DNA of 47,293 bases from Azospirillum isscasi (GTDB lineage Bacteria > Pseudomonadota > Alphaproteobacteria > Azospirillales > Azospirillaceae). Position 1 is the stretch's first letter. Each line of letters opens with the position of its first letter. The position numbers and the translations under genes are program-made. Of this stretch, positions 34,672 to 43,902 are shown piece after piece. Where the stretch lies: contig NZ_JAUJFI010000022.1 of the NCBI RefSeq assembly GCF_030849505.1, positions 1 through 47,293 of the forward strand. The letters are read 5' to 3'. The notes under the pieces were generated by a model. It did no database searches. It was not told where the DNA came from and worked only from the letters and a program-made list of their open reading frames with translations.

Positions 34672-36126
34672 ATGACTGCCAATGGTGAACCCAGCGGCGA
34701 CTTCCACGCGGCCCCGATCGAGAACGTCACTTTCGACGAGATCGCCATCGGGCAGTCCGCCAGCATCTCGCGGCAATTGACCGTCATGGATGTCGAGCTG
34801 TTCGCCACCGTCTCCGGCAACATCGATCCGGTGCATCTGGACGCGAAATTCGCCGCCGACAGCCGCTTTCAGAAGGTGATCGGCCACGGCATGTGGTCGG
34901 GCGCCCTGATTTCCGGCGTGCTGGGGACCCGGCTGCCCGGCGCCGGCACCGTCTATGCCGGCCAGGATCTGCGCTTCCGCCGCCCGGTCGGGCTGGGCGA
35001 CGTGATCACCGCCACCGTGACCGTGCGCGAAAAGCAGGCCGACCGGAACATCGTCGTCTTCGACTGCCTGTGCACCAACCAGGACGGCGAGGTCGTGGTG
35101 ACCGGCACCGCGGAGGTGGTGGCCCCCACCCGCAAGGTCCGCCGCGCCGCCCACGCGCTGCCGCAGATCCAGATGATCCGCCACGACAAGCACGACGCGC
35201 TGCTGCGCAAGTGCGACGGGCTGGAGCCGGTCGCCACGGCGGTCGCCCATCCCTGCGACGAAAGCTCGCTGAAGGGTGCGGTGGAGGCGGCGGAAGCCGG
35301 CCTGATCGATCCCATCCTGATCGGCCCGGCGGCGAAGATCCGCGCGCTGGCCGCCGCCCACGGGCTGGACATCGCCCGTTACCGTCTGGTGGACGTGGAG
35401 CACAGCCACGCCGCCGCCGCGGCCGCCGTGGCGCTGGCCCGCAGCGGCGAGGCCGAAGCGGTGATGAAGGGCAGCCTGCACACCGACGAGCTGATGGCCG
35501 AGGTCGTCCGCAAGGACACCGGCCTGCGCACCAGCCGCCGCATCAGCCACGTCTTCGTGATGAACGTGCCGACCTACCCGCGGGCGCTGCTGATCACGGA
35601 TGCCGCGATCAACATCTACCCGACGCTGGAGGACAAGGTCCACATCGTCCAGAACGCCATCGATCTGGCCAAGGTGCTGGGCGTCGAGACGCCGCGGGTC
35701 GCCATCCTGTCGGCGGTGGAGACGCTGAACCCGAAGATCGCCACCACGCTGGAAGCCGCGGCGCTGTGCAAGATGGCCGACCGCGGGCAGATCACCGGCG
35801 GCATCCTCGACGGCCCGCTGGCCTTCGACAACGCCATCAGTGCCGAGGCCGCGCGCATCAAGGGCATCAATTCCCCCGTGTCCGGTCAGGCCGACATCCT
35901 GCTGGTCCCCGACCTGGAGGCCGGCAACATGCTGGCCAAGCAGTTGTCCTTCCTCGCCAACGCCGACGCCGCGGGCATCGTGCTGGGCGCGCGGGTTCCG
36001 GTCATCCTGACCAGCCGCGCCGACAACGTGCGCACCCGCCTCGCCTCCTGCGCCGTGGCTGCGCTGGTGGCCGCCGCGCGCCGTCCCTCCCTCGCGCTCG
36101 ACGCCGCCCCCCTGGCCGCGGAGTGA
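34672..36126 (+). CDS. pta: Bifunctional MaoC hydratase / phosphate acetyltransferase
   Basis: 484 residues, a fusion. Residues ~15-150 are a MaoC hot-dog domain (SGNIDPVHLDAKFA, VIGHGMWSGALISGVLGT), and ~165-480 are a phosphate acetyl/butyryltransferase (EAVMKGSLHTDELMAEVV, NVPTYPRALLITDAAINIYP, ITGGILDGPLAFDNAIS). The transferase interconverts acetyl-CoA and acetyl phosphate; the hydratase part may act on crotonyl- or 3-hydroxyacyl-CoA, but its use is uncertain. ATG at 34672, GGAG 9 bases upstream. Followed 10 bases later by acetate kinase, giving an acetate or acetyl-phosphate pathway unit. Confidence 0.93.
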   Translation: MTANGEPSGDFHAAPIENVTFDEIAIGQSASISRQLTVMDVELFATVSGNIDPVHLDAKFAADSRFQKVIGHGMWSGALISGVLGTRLPGAGTVYAGQDLRFRRPVGLGDVITATVTVREKQADRNIVVFDCLCTNQDGEVVVTGTAEVVAPTRKVRRAAHALPQIQMIRHDKHDALLRKCDGLEPVATAVAHPCDESSLKGAVEAAEAGLIDPILIGPAAKIRALAAAHGLDIARYRLVDVEHSHAAAAAAVALARSGEAEAVMKGSLHTDELMAEVVRKDTGLRTSRRISHVFVMNVPTYPRALLITDAAINIYPTLEDKVHIVQNAIDLAKVLGVETPRVAILSAVETLNPKIATTLEAAALCKMADRGQITGGILDGPLAFDNAISAEAARIKGINSPVSGQADILLVPDLEAGNMLAKQLSFLANADAAGIVLGARVPVILTSRADNVRTRLASCAVAALVAAARRPSLALDAAPLAAE

Positions 36127-36136
36127 GGATCGCACC

Positions 36137-37354
36137 ATGTCGCACCGTGACGCCTGTCTCGTCATCAACGCGGGCTCCTCCAGCCTGAAATTCTCCGTCT
36201 TCCGCGGCGCCGGAAGGAGCGACCTGGAGGCGGTTCTCACCGGCCAGATCTCCGGTATCGGCACCGCCCCCCGCTTCGAGGCGAAGGACGCGGCCCGCCG
36301 CGTCCTGGCCGACGGCATCCTGGACGAGGTCGGCCCCGGCGACCGCGCCGGGCTGCTCGGCTTCCTGCTGGCCTGGATGCGGCACGAACTGCGCGACTTG
36401 CGGCTGGTCGCCGCCGGCCACCGGGTCGTGCATGGCGGCACCCGCTTCGACGCGCCGGTCCGCCTCACCCCGGCGATTCTGGCGGAGCTGGAGGCCCTGG
36501 TGCCGCTGGCCCCGCTGCACCAGCCGCACAACATCGCGGCGATGACCGCGTTGGCCGAGGTCTATCCGGCGCTGCCGCAGGTGGCCTGCTTCGACACCGC
36601 CTTCCACAGCACGCGGCCCTGGCAGGCGCAGATGTTCGCCCTGCCGCGCGAACTGACCGAGGAGGGCGTGCGCCGCTACGGCTTCCACGGCCTGTCCTAC
36701 GAGCACATCGCCCAGCGCCTGCCGCAGATCGCACCGGAGCTGGCCGAGGCCCGCGTGGTCGTCTGCCATCTCGGCAGCGGGTCCAGCCTGTGCGCCATGC
36801 GCGCGGGCCGCAGCGTGGACACCACCATGGGCTTCACCGCGCTGGACGGGCTGCCCATGGGCACGCGCCCCGGCACCCTCGACCCCGGCGTGCTGATCTA
36901 CCTGATGCGCGAGAAGGGGATGGGCCCGGACGAGCTGGAGCGGCTGCTCTACCACAAGTCCGGCCTGCTCGGCGTGTCCGGCGTCTCCAGCGACATGCGC
37001 GCCCTGCTGGACAGCGAGGACCCGCAGGCGGCGGAGGCCGTGGAGCTGTTCTGCTTCCAGGTCGCCAAGCAGGCGGCGGGGCTGGCGGCGTCCATGGGCG
37101 GGCTGGACGCGGTGGTCTTCACCGCCGGCGTCGGCGAGAACTCCGCCCCGGTGCGGGCGCGGGTGGCGGAGAAGCTGGGCTGGCTCGGCGTCCGCCTCGA
37201 CGGGGCGGCGAACCGCGCCCGGGCCACGCGCATCTCCGCCGCGGAGAGCCGCGTCCCGGTCTTCGTCATCCCCACCGACGAGGAACGCATGATCGCCAGC
37301 CACACGCTGGACGTCCTGGCGCGGACGGCCCTGCGGTCTCCCCTGGCGGCATGA
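36137..37354 (+). CDS. ackA: Acetate kinase
   Basis: 405 residues. ASKHA-fold motifs: LVINAGSSSLKFSVF at the N-terminus, GHRVVHGGTRF, RRYGFHGLSYEHIAQRLPQ, VVCHLGSGSSLCAM, PMGTRPGTLDPGV and FTAGVGENSAPVR. Interconverts acetate and acetyl phosphate with ATP. Together with the preceding Pta it produces ATP during overflow or fermentation, or activates acetate. This fits the pyk/pflA/focA genes earlier in the window. It converges with the alpha/beta hydrolase gene, with a hairpin between the two stops. Confidence 0.95.
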   Translation: MSHRDACLVINAGSSSLKFSVFRGAGRSDLEAVLTGQISGIGTAPRFEAKDAARRVLADGILDEVGPGDRAGLLGFLLAWMRHELRDLRLVAAGHRVVHGGTRFDAPVRLTPAILAELEALVPLAPLHQPHNIAAMTALAEVYPALPQVACFDTAFHSTRPWQAQMFALPRELTEEGVRRYGFHGLSYEHIAQRLPQIAPELAEARVVVCHLGSGSSLCAMRAGRSVDTTMGFTALDGLPMGTRPGTLDPGVLIYLMREKGMGPDELERLLYHKSGLLGVSGVSSDMRALLDSEDPQAAEAVELFCFQVAKQAAGLAASMGGLDAVVFTAGVGENSAPVRARVAEKLGWLGVRLDGAANRARATRISAAESRVPVFVIPTDEERMIASHTLDVLARTALRSPLAA

Positions 37355-37369
37355 TCGGATGAGGGAGGG

Positions 37370-37390
37370 GGAGGCGGGCGGCCCGCCTCC
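37370..37390. terminator. Hairpin between convergent ackA and hydrolase genes
   Basis: Perfect 10-base palindromic arms, GGAGGCGGGC and GCCCGCCTCC, with one central base, between two convergent stops. There is no long T run on either side, so it is a likely but weak bidirectional terminator. Confidence 0.55.
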
Positions 37391-37395
37391 TCCTC

Positions 37396-38202
37396 TCAGC
37401 CTTCGGCCAGGAAATCCCGGATCGCATCGACGACGAGCGTTTCCTTCTCCCGGTGCGGCACATGCCCGGTGTCGGGAAGAATCCGCGCGCTTCCCCGCCC
37501 CGCGGCGATGCGTTCGGGATGCCCGTTCGAGCCGTACTCGTCCCGGTCGCCGTGCAGAGCCAGAACCGGGCAGCGGACCGCCGCCAGGGCATGATCCAGG
37601 GTCCAATCGGCAAAGCCGGGCGAAAGCCACGTCTCGGTCCAGGCGTCCAGCACCCATTGGGCCTTGGCGCCGTGATACCGCGCCAGCCGCGCGGCGTTGG
37701 CGGGGTCCTGAAAATCCTGCTTCGCGGCGCGGATGCCGGCGAGGGTTTTTTCTTCGACGAAGGCTTGGGCGGCGATGGTCACGAGGGCTTTGCACCGCTC
37801 CGGAAAGCGGGCGGCCACCTCGACGGCCATGCCGCCCCCGACGCTGTGCCCGCAGGCGACGAAGTCCGTCACCCCGGCCTGTTCGCACAGCGCCGCGATG
37901 GTGTCCCGCGCTTCCGCGGCGACGAAGTCCAGCCCGATCCGCCCCGGGTGAGGGTCCGAGCGCCCGAATCCGAACCTGTCATAGGCGATGACCCGGCGGT
38001 GCGTTCCGGCGGCGAGCCGCTGGGGAAAGCTCCGCCACAAATCCACGCTGCCGAGCGAATCGTGGAACAGCAGGATGGGCGGCGCGCTATCGCCGTCCGC
38101 GGATTCTGGTGTCCAGCTCTTCGCGAAGAGACCGCCCGCCGCGGTCCGGATCGTCCATTCCGTCTCGGCCACGGTCACGGGTGTTTCGTCCTGTGTCGGC
38201 AT
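37396..38202 (-). CDS. Alpha/beta hydrolase
   Basis: 268 residues, cytoplasmic. Alpha/beta-hydrolase fold: HDSLGSVDLW near 47-56 (oxyanion region), nucleophile Ser120 in CGHSVGGGMA, acid in HGDRDEYGSNGHPE and catalytic histidine in DTGHVPHREK. Related to haloperoxidase/esterase-like members; the substrate is not known. The ATG at 38202 is chosen because family homology starts soon after it; the open frame runs upstream to 38436 without similarity. It stands downstream of kduD on the same strand, but 340 bases away. Confidence 0.88.
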   Translation of the reverse strand: MPTQDETPVTVAETEWTIRTAAGGLFAKSWTPESADGDSAPPILLFHDSLGSVDLWRSFPQRLAAGTHRRVIAYDRFGFGRSDPHPGRIGLDFVAAEARDTIAALCEQAGVTDFVACGHSVGGGMAVEVAARFPERCKALVTIAAQAFVEEKTLAGIRAAKQDFQDPANAARLARYHGAKAQWVLDAWTETWLSPGFADWTLDHALAAVRCPVLALHGDRDEYGSNGHPERIAAGRGSARILPDTGHVPHREKETLVVDAIRDFLAEG

Positions 38203-38506
38203 GTCGGGGTCGCTGCGGTCCTGGGAACCTCCGTTATGCCCCGAAGTGCCGGGAAATGTCCGCTGAAACCTGTCGGTGCCGGTGCTGCAAGCGCTTCCTC
38301 CAGCCCGATGCCGCAGCCGGTCTCCGCCGAAGGGGCGTCGGCAGGGCTGCCCCGTTGAGCTTGGGGCCGGTGGAGGGGATGCGGGCGTGCCGATCCCTGG
38401 CCCCCGCCGCCCCGCCACGTCTTCGAGCGCCGCCACATCGGCGGGCAGCCGGTCCGGTGCGTGCTATCGACAGCGTGCAGTCGCAGGCCAACCGAAGGCC
38501 GGGCGC
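38203..38506. other. Gene-free spacer between kduD and the hydrolase
   Basis: About 300 bases with no credible gene on either strand. It should hold the hydrolase promoter. No repeat or strong motif was seen apart from the hairpin at its right edge (38507-38533). Confidence 0.4.
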
Positions 38507-38533
38507 CCGCGGCGGGGAAGCCCCCCGCCGCGG
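38507..38533 (-). terminator. Hairpin after kduD
   Basis: Perfect 11-base arms, CCGCGGCGGGG (38507-38517) and CCCCGCCGCGG (38523-38533), with a 5-base loop, 10 bases past the kduD stop. It has no T run, so it is a terminator or mRNA-end stabiliser by position only. Confidence 0.55.
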
Positions 38534-38542
38534 CGTCCCGCC

Positions 38543-39307
38543 TCAGCGGGCGAGCCAGCCGCCGTCCACCGGCAGGACCGTGCCGTGGATGTAGTCGGAT
38601 GCATCGGAGGCCAGGAACACCGCCGGGCCGCCCATGTCGGACGGAACGCTCCAGCGGCCCGCCGGGATGCGGCCCAGGATCTCCGCGCTGCGTTGCTCGT
38701 CCGCACGCAGGGCGGCGGTGTTGTTGGTGGCGACGTAGCCCGGCGCGATGGCGTTCACGTTGATGCCCTTGCCCGCCCATTCGTTGGCGAGCAGGCGGGT
38801 GATGCCGGCCACGCCGCTCTTGGAGGCGGTGTAGGAGGGCACGCGGATGCCGCCCTGGAAGGACAGCATGGAGGCGATGTTGATGATCTTGCCCTTGCGG
38901 CCCTGGCCGATGGCGTAGCGCCCGAACGCCTGGCACAGGAAGAAGACCGTCTTGATGTTGATGTTCATCACGAGGTCCCAATCGGCCTCGGTGAAGTCCA
39001 CGGCGTCGGCGCGGCGGATCAGCCCGGCGTTGTTGACCAGGATGTCCAGCCCGCCGAAGGTGCCGACGGCCTCCTCCACCAGCCCTTGGACCGGGGCGAT
39101 GCTGGTGAGGTCGGCCTTCATGGCGTGGAAGCGGCGGCCGGCGGCCTCGACGAGGCCCCTGGTCTCGTCCAGGGGAACGACGTCCACGGCGGCGATGTCG
39201 GCGCCGGCCTGGGCCAGCGCCACGGCGATGCCCTGGCCGATGCCGGTGTGGGCGCCGGTGACCAGGGCGACCTTGCCCGAAAGGTCGAAGGGATGTGCCT
39301 GAGCCAT
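38543..39307 (-). CDS. kduD: 2-dehydro-3-deoxy-D-gluconate 5-dehydrogenase
   Basis: 254-residue SDR with a normal active site: VTGAHTGIGQGIA (cofactor motif, ~17-29), LVNNAGLIRRADAVDFTE, NIASMLSFQGGIRVPSYTASKSGV (Ser-Tyr-Lys) and AIAPGYVATNNTAALR, all of which match KduD. It reduces 5-dehydro-4-deoxy product from KduI to 2-dehydro-3-deoxygluconate in unsaturated uronate (pectin) breakdown. It lies 28 bases after kduI on the same strand. Confidence 0.92.
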   Translation of the reverse strand: MAQAHPFDLSGKVALVTGAHTGIGQGIAVALAQAGADIAAVDVVPLDETRGLVEAAGRRFHAMKADLTSIAPVQGLVEEAVGTFGGLDILVNNAGLIRRADAVDFTEADWDLVMNINIKTVFFLCQAFGRYAIGQGRKGKIINIASMLSFQGGIRVPSYTASKSGVAGITRLLANEWAGKGINVNAIAPGYVATNNTAALRADEQRSAEILGRIPAGRWSVPSDMGGPAVFLASDASDYIHGTVLPVDGGWLAR

Positions 39308-39335
39308 TGTCTTAGTCCTTCTCGGCGTCCGGGGA

Positions 39336-40172
39336 TCAGCGCAGGTCTTCCATGGGGATGAAGTCCATGTCGGTGAAATCCTGGTTGTCGCCGGCCATGG
39401 CCCAGATGAAGGTGTAATTGCGGGTGCCGACGCCGGAATGGATCGACCAGCTCGGCGAGATCACCGCCTGCTCGTTGGCGACGACGACGTGGCGCGTCTC
39501 GGACGGCTCGCCCATGAAGTGGAAGACGCGGGCCGGCTCCGGCAGGTCGAAGTAGAAATAGACCTCGCAGCGCCGGTCGTGCGTGTGGCACGGCATCGTG
39601 TTCCACATGTTGTTCGGCTTCAGCACGGTCATGCCGAGCACGAGCTGCGCGGTGCGGCAGACGTCCGGATGGATCATCTGGTAGATGGTGCGCTCGTTCG
39701 ACTGGGCCGGGTCGCCCAGATGCACGGCCTTGGCCTGTTCGATGGAGATCTTCATCGTCTCGAAGCGGGCGTGGGCCGGGGCGCTGTTCAGGTAGAACTT
39801 CGCCGGGTTGGCCGGGTCCAGGCTTTCGAAACGGACGTCCAGGCTGCCCATGGTGATGTAGAGGCAGTCGCGCGGGGCGAGATCGAACACCGCCCCGTCC
39901 ACCGTGATGCGGCCCGGACCGCCGACGTTGACGGCGCCCAGCTCGCGCCGGTCGAGGAAGTTGGGCGAACCGATGGCCTTGGCCGATTCCAGCTTCAGCG
40001 GACCCGACACCGGCATGGCGCCGCCGACCACGAAGCGGTCGATGTGGCTGTAGGTGAGGACGATGTCGTCCGCCTCGAAGATGGACGGGACGAGGAAATG
40101 GTCGCGCAGCTTGGTGGTGTCGTAGTTGCGGACGTCGTCCTGGTGTGACGCATGCCGGACGGTGATCTTCAT
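39336..40172 (-). CDS. kduI: 5-dehydro-4-deoxy-D-glucuronate isomerase
   Basis: 278 residues, exactly the usual KduI length. Cupin fold with the zinc motif H-x-H...E in MPCHTHDRRCEVYFYF and a further His in SWSIHSGVGT. It isomerises 4-deoxy-L-threo-5-hexosulose uronate to 3-deoxy-D-glycero-2,5-hexodiulosonate, the step before KduD. ATG at 40172 follows GAGGA. It is 46 bases after the GntR regulator, so the three genes are likely one transcript. Confidence 0.95.
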   Translation of the reverse strand: MKITVRHASHQDDVRNYDTTKLRDHFLVPSIFEADDIVLTYSHIDRFVVGGAMPVSGPLKLESAKAIGSPNFLDRRELGAVNVGGPGRITVDGAVFDLAPRDCLYITMGSLDVRFESLDPANPAKFYLNSAPAHARFETMKISIEQAKAVHLGDPAQSNERTIYQMIHPDVCRTAQLVLGMTVLKPNNMWNTMPCHTHDRRCEVYFYFDLPEPARVFHFMGEPSETRHVVVANEQAVISPSWSIHSGVGTRNYTFIWAMAGDNQDFTDMDFIPMEDLR

Positions 40173-40218
40173 GGCGGTGTCCTCGTTTGGTGTTTTTCGG
40201 GGCCGGTCGGCGGCCAAT

Positions 40219-40968
40219 TCAGGGACCAGTGAAGAAGAACGGGTTCGCCCCCTGGGCCTGGGGGATGGAGGTGAGAAGGCCGTCCAGGTGAACGGCCATG
40301 CGGTCGGCGGCCAGGGCCGGGTCGGCGTCGGCGATGGCGTCCACGATGCCGGCATGTTCGGCCAGCACATGGGCGAGGCGCCCCGGCTCCGGCAGGGTCA
40401 GGCGGCGGTAGCGGTCCACCTGGACCTTCACCTGCTGCGCCATGCTCCACAGGCCGGGATAGCCGGCGATCTCCGCGATCAGGGCGTGGAAGCGCTCGTC
40501 GGCCTCGTGGAAGGCGTCGAGGTCGCCGTCCTGCACCGTTTCCTGCTGAAGCACCAGATTGGCGCGGAGGTTGGCGATCTGGCTGCCGGTGGCGCGCTGC
40601 GCCGCGTAGCGGACGGCGGTGCTCTCCAGCGAGGTGCGGATGACGATGGCCTCGGGCAAGGCGCTCACCGGGATGCGGGCGACGAAGGTGCCCACCTGCG
40701 GGAAGATCTCGATCAGCCCCTCGTCGGCCAGCCGTTGCAGCGCCTCGCGCACCGGGGTGCGGCTGACGCCGAAGGCTTCGGCGATCTGCTTCTCGACGAT
40801 GGGCTCGCCGGGCTGGCGGCGCATCTCCACAATGTCCGCGCGCAGCGACCGGTGGATGGCCAGCATGGTGGACGCGCCCCGCGCCGGCCCGCGGGACGGC
40901 TTCACCGCACCCCGCGTGGCGGCGGGACGGCTGTTGCTGGCGGGCGTCGGGGTGGTCGGCATGTCCAT
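40219..40968 (-). CDS. FadR-subfamily GntR regulator of the kdu genes
   Basis: 249 residues. A ~35-residue Ser/Pro-rich arm, then the winged helix (~40-100): PGEPIVEKQIAEAFGVSRTPVREALQRLADEGLIEIFPQVGTFVARI. A helical FCD-type effector domain follows (DAFHEADERFHALIAEIAGYP and HVLAEHAGIVDAIADAD). Start set at the ATG at 40968, since an ATG at 41010 lies inside the operator-like motif. By position it controls kduI-kduD in response to a uronate breakdown product. Confidence 0.9.
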   Translation of the reverse strand: MDMPTTPTPASNSRPAATRGAVKPSRGPARGASTMLAIHRSLRADIVEMRRQPGEPIVEKQIAEAFGVSRTPVREALQRLADEGLIEIFPQVGTFVARIPVSALPEAIVIRTSLESTAVRYAAQRATGSQIANLRANLVLQQETVQDGDLDAFHEADERFHALIAEIAGYPGLWSMAQQVKVQVDRYRRLTLPEPGRLAHVLAEHAGIVDAIADADPALAADRMAVHLDGLLTSIPQAQGANPFFFTGP

Positions 40969-41008
40969 GACTGCACCTGTTTCACCGGCAGGGCCGGTCC
41001 TAGTGAGC

Positions 41009-41023
41009 ATATTAGTATATTAG
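41009..41023. promoter_or_regulatory. AT-rich operator-like motif upstream of the kdu regulator
   Basis: ATATTAGTATATTAG, 41 bases before the GntR start, in the position expected for autoregulation. It matches the pyk-upstream site at 13 of 15 bases. Confidence 0.55.
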
Positions 41024-41306
41024 TGTCAGGGTGCAAGCTGGAAATCGCGGAGTCCACACTCTCCGGTTTTTGCCCAGCGGGCTTTTTGCCCAAGGGGATT
41101 TTGGCGGGCGAGGAAGGGGCGTGCCGGGGCGCCGCTGTCCGGTCGCCGCCGGTTTGCCGTCAGCGGTGCCATGCTGTCGCAGCCCGCAATTCGCGTAATA
41201 GGGTGCATTGTAATTTCATAAAAATTAGGTGATATTTTCGCGACTTTCGCCGGTTGCGCCGGAGGAAGCATGTTCAAATTGCCTTGATGACAATAGGAAA
41301 ACACAA

Positions 41307-43280
41307 ATGTCCGCTGCATCCGCCGCTCATACTGTCTCCGAAGAGCGACTGATTGGAAAAATTCTTGCCATTGCGGCGGCTGTGGTGATTTTTTCATTCT
41401 CTGTATTTTCGATTTATAACGACATTTATCAGAGCCGCTCCATCACTTCCCGTGTTCATGAGCAGACCCGCGAGTTGGGTGGTGCGGCGGTGGGCAGCAT
41501 CCGCAACTGGCTCGACGGTCGCATCCTGCTCGTGGAGAATTTGGCGCAGAACCTGCCGGGCTACCGTGACCCGGAGCAGATCCGCCCGCTGCTGCGCCGC
41601 GACAGCCTCGCCAACACCTTCTTCTCGATCTATTACGGTCAGGCGGACGGCGTGCACACCAACAACTCCGGGCGGCCGCTGTCGGCGGGCTACGACCCAC
41701 GCCAGCGTCCTTGGTACAAGGCGGCCACCGCCGCCAACGCCTCGGTGCTGACCGAGCCCTACATCGACGCCGGCGCCGGCGGCAATCTGGTGCTGACCAT
41801 CGCCACGCCGGTGCGCGCGGGCGGGGGCGAGACGCTGGGGGTGACCGGAGCCGACCTGAAGCTCGACACCTTGACGCGGATTCTCGGCTCGGTCGGCTTC
41901 GGCGGCATCGGCCACGCCTTCCTGATCAACGCCGAAGGCAAGGTGCTGATCCACCCCGATTCCGCCAAGGTCATGAAGCCGATGAGCGAGCTGTTCTCCG
42001 GACCCTCGCCCAAACTGGACGGCGGCGTCAGCGAAACCGTGCTGGATGGCCGAGAGATGCTCGTGACGTTCTTCCCCGTGGAAGGGCTGCCGTCGGTGAA
42101 GTGGCTGGTGGGGCTGGCCATCGACAAGTCGGACGCTTACGCCGAACTGACCCAGTTCCGCGTGTCCGCCACCGTCGTCACCGTGGTTTCCGTCATCGCC
42201 ATGCTGGGGCTGTTGGGCTGGGCCCTGCACGCGGTGGTTTCCAAGCCGCTGCTGAACATGACCCGCGTGATGGGCCGGCTGGCCTCGGGCACCCTGTCGG
42301 TGGACATTCCGGGCGGCGAGCGCCGCGACGAAATCGGCGCCATGGCCCGCGCGGTGAAGGTCTTCAAGGACAACGCCCATGAGGTGGCGCGGCTGGCGCA
42401 GGCCGAAGCGGCGGAGACCGCGCGCAAGGAGGCGCGCATGCGCCGGCTGGAGAGTCTGAACGCGGCGTTCGAGGCGCAGGTCAGCCGCGCCCTGGGGCAA
42501 CTGTCCACCACGGCGGCGGAGATGGAGAACGTCTCGCAGGCCATGTCGTCGCTGGCGGCGGGTTCGCAGCAGCAGACCCAATCGGTGGCGGCGGCCACGG
42601 TGCAGATGTCGTCCAATGTGGAGGGCGTCGCGGCGGCGGCCGAAGAGTTGTCGGCGTCGATCTTCGAGATCGGGCGTCAGGTGCAGACGTCGCTGCGGGT
42701 CGCCAACCAAGCGGTGGACGGGGCCCGCCACACCAGCAACACCGTCGCCGCCCTGTCGGAAGGGGCGCAGAAGGTGGGCGACGTGGTCTCGCTGATCGCC
42801 GACATCGCCGCGCAGACCAATCTGCTGGCGCTCAACGCCACCATCGAAGCGGCGCGGGCCGGCGAAGCCGGCAAGGGCTTCGCCGTGGTCGCCAACGAGG
42901 TGAAGGTTCTGGCGACCCAGACGGCCCGGGCGACCGAGGACATCTCCGCGCAGATCGCCGACATGCAGGCGGCGACCAAGGGGACGGTGGCGTCCATCCA
43001 AGGCATCAGCGCCACCATCACCGAAATGAACGGCATTTCGTCGGACATCGCCACGGCGGTCGAACAGCAGGGGGCCGCCACCAGCGAAATCGCCCGCAAC
43101 ACCCACGGCGCGGCGGAGGCGGCGCGGGAGATTTCCGGCCGCGCCGATCATCTCCGCGATGCGGCGGGGGAAACCGGCGACACCGCGCAACGGGTGCTGA
43201 CCTCCGCCCACGAGGTGACCCGGCAACTGACCGCCATCAAGAATGAGATCGGCGGCTTCCTGCGGGAGATCAAGGAATGA
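41307..43280 (+). CDS. Methyl-accepting chemotaxis protein with dCache sensor
   Basis: 657 residues. Membrane helix ~17-37, a periplasmic double-Cache domain (~40-285), a second helix ~290-315, HAMP (~315-370) and a signalling domain with the tip [20 protein letters not shown] and [15 protein letters not shown]. The sensor has [18 protein letters not shown] and GVTGADL, the R-x-W-Y...Y...D pattern of dCache_1 receptors, many of which bind amino acids. The ligand is thus probably a small amine or amino acid, not proven. ATG at 41307 with AGGAAA 7 bases upstream. Stands alone, with no che genes beside it. The 283-base upstream region is AT-rich at 41196-41240. Confidence 0.94.
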   Translation: MSAASAAHTVSEERLIGKILAIAAAVVIFSFSVFSIYNDIYQSRSITSRVHEQTRELGGAAVGSIRNWLDGRILLVENLAQNLPGYRDPEQIRPLLRRDSLANTFFSIYYGQADGVHTNNSGRPLSAGYDPRQRPWYKAATAANASVLTEPYIDAGAGGNLVLTIATPVRAGGGETLGVTGADLKLDTLTRILGSVGFGGIGHAFLINAEGKVLIHPDSAKVMKPMSELFSGPSPKLDGGVSETVLDGREMLVTFFPVEGLPSVKWLVGLAIDKSDAYAELTQFRVSATVVTVVSVIAMLGLLGWALHAVVSKPLLNMTRVMGRLASGTLSVDIPGGERRDEIGAMARAVKVFKDNAHEVARLAQAEAAETARKEARMRRLESLNAAFEAQVSRALGQLSTTAAEMENVSQAMSSLAAGSQQQTQSVAAATVQMSSNVEGVAAAAEELSASIFEIGRQVQTSLRVANQAVDGARHTSNTVAALSEGAQKVGDVVSLIADIAAQTNLLALNATIEAARAGEAGKGFAVVANEVKVLATQTARATEDISAQIADMQAATKGTVASIQGISATITEMNGISSDIATAVEQQGAATSEIARNTHGAAEAAREISGRADHLRDAAGETGDTAQRVLTSAHEVTRQLTAIKNEIGGFLREIKE

Positions 43281-43313
43281 TACGAACGGCGCCTGAAGGC
43301 TTCGTTCGTATCA
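43278..43313 (+). terminator. Hairpin at the 3' end of the dCache receptor gene
   Basis: Perfect 11-base arms, TGATACGAACG (43278-43288, including the stop codon) and CGTTCGTATCA (43303-43313), with a 14-base loop. There is no T run, so it is a likely 3' end structure. The rest of the region to 43534 shows no gene. Confidence 0.55.
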
Positions 43314-43534
43314 CCCTCTCGCACCTTGCTTGCGCAAGGTTCTGTCGGGTTGGACCGGCGCCGCTCGATGGAAGCATTCAGGCACCGCCGGTATGAGCCT
43401 CTGGCCGTCCATTGCCGGAGGCTTTGCAAAAAAGTGACGGGGTCGTGTCGATTTCGCTTGAGCCCCGGCTTCGGCACGGCTATATCAGCGCTCCCGCGTC
43501 ACCCCAAGAGACGCGGGATGCAAGAGTAGACGAT

Positions 43535-43621
43535 GCGCTTGTGGCGGAATTGGTAGACGCGCTAGGTTCAGGTCCTAGTGGCTGAAAGGCCGTGGGGGTT
43601 CGAGTCCCTCCAAGCGCACCA
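43535..43621 (+). tRNA. tRNA-Leu (anticodon CAG)
   Basis: 87 bases including an encoded CCA. Acceptor arms GCGCTTG and CAAGCGC pair fully. The anticodon stem CTAGG/CCTAG holds loop TTCAGGT, giving anticodon CAG. A long variable arm and a GGTTCGAGTCC T-arm are typical of leucine tRNA. Confidence 0.97.
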
Positions 43622-43651
43622 ACACCTCTTGTGTTGGTCTGAGAGTATAGT

Positions 43652-43727
<76 letters not shown>

Positions 43728-43902
43728 ACTCTCCCCTTCCCGGCAGGGCGCCGGTTTTCTCCCAAATTTTCGACGGCTCCGACGCAACGCCGGCCTTCCC
43801 GAACGGGGACGGCGGGCTAATCCGTAGGGGCCTTTGCCGCGGCGGCGTGATCGGTTGGATGATGGCTCACCCAATCGAACGAATCCCCGGAGACGTCCCG
43901 TC

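Noticed and set aside
31082..34672. Open frame of 1196 codons on the minus strand
   Set aside because: It is antisense to the acrB-type gene, whose sequence and catalytic aspartates are unmistakable.
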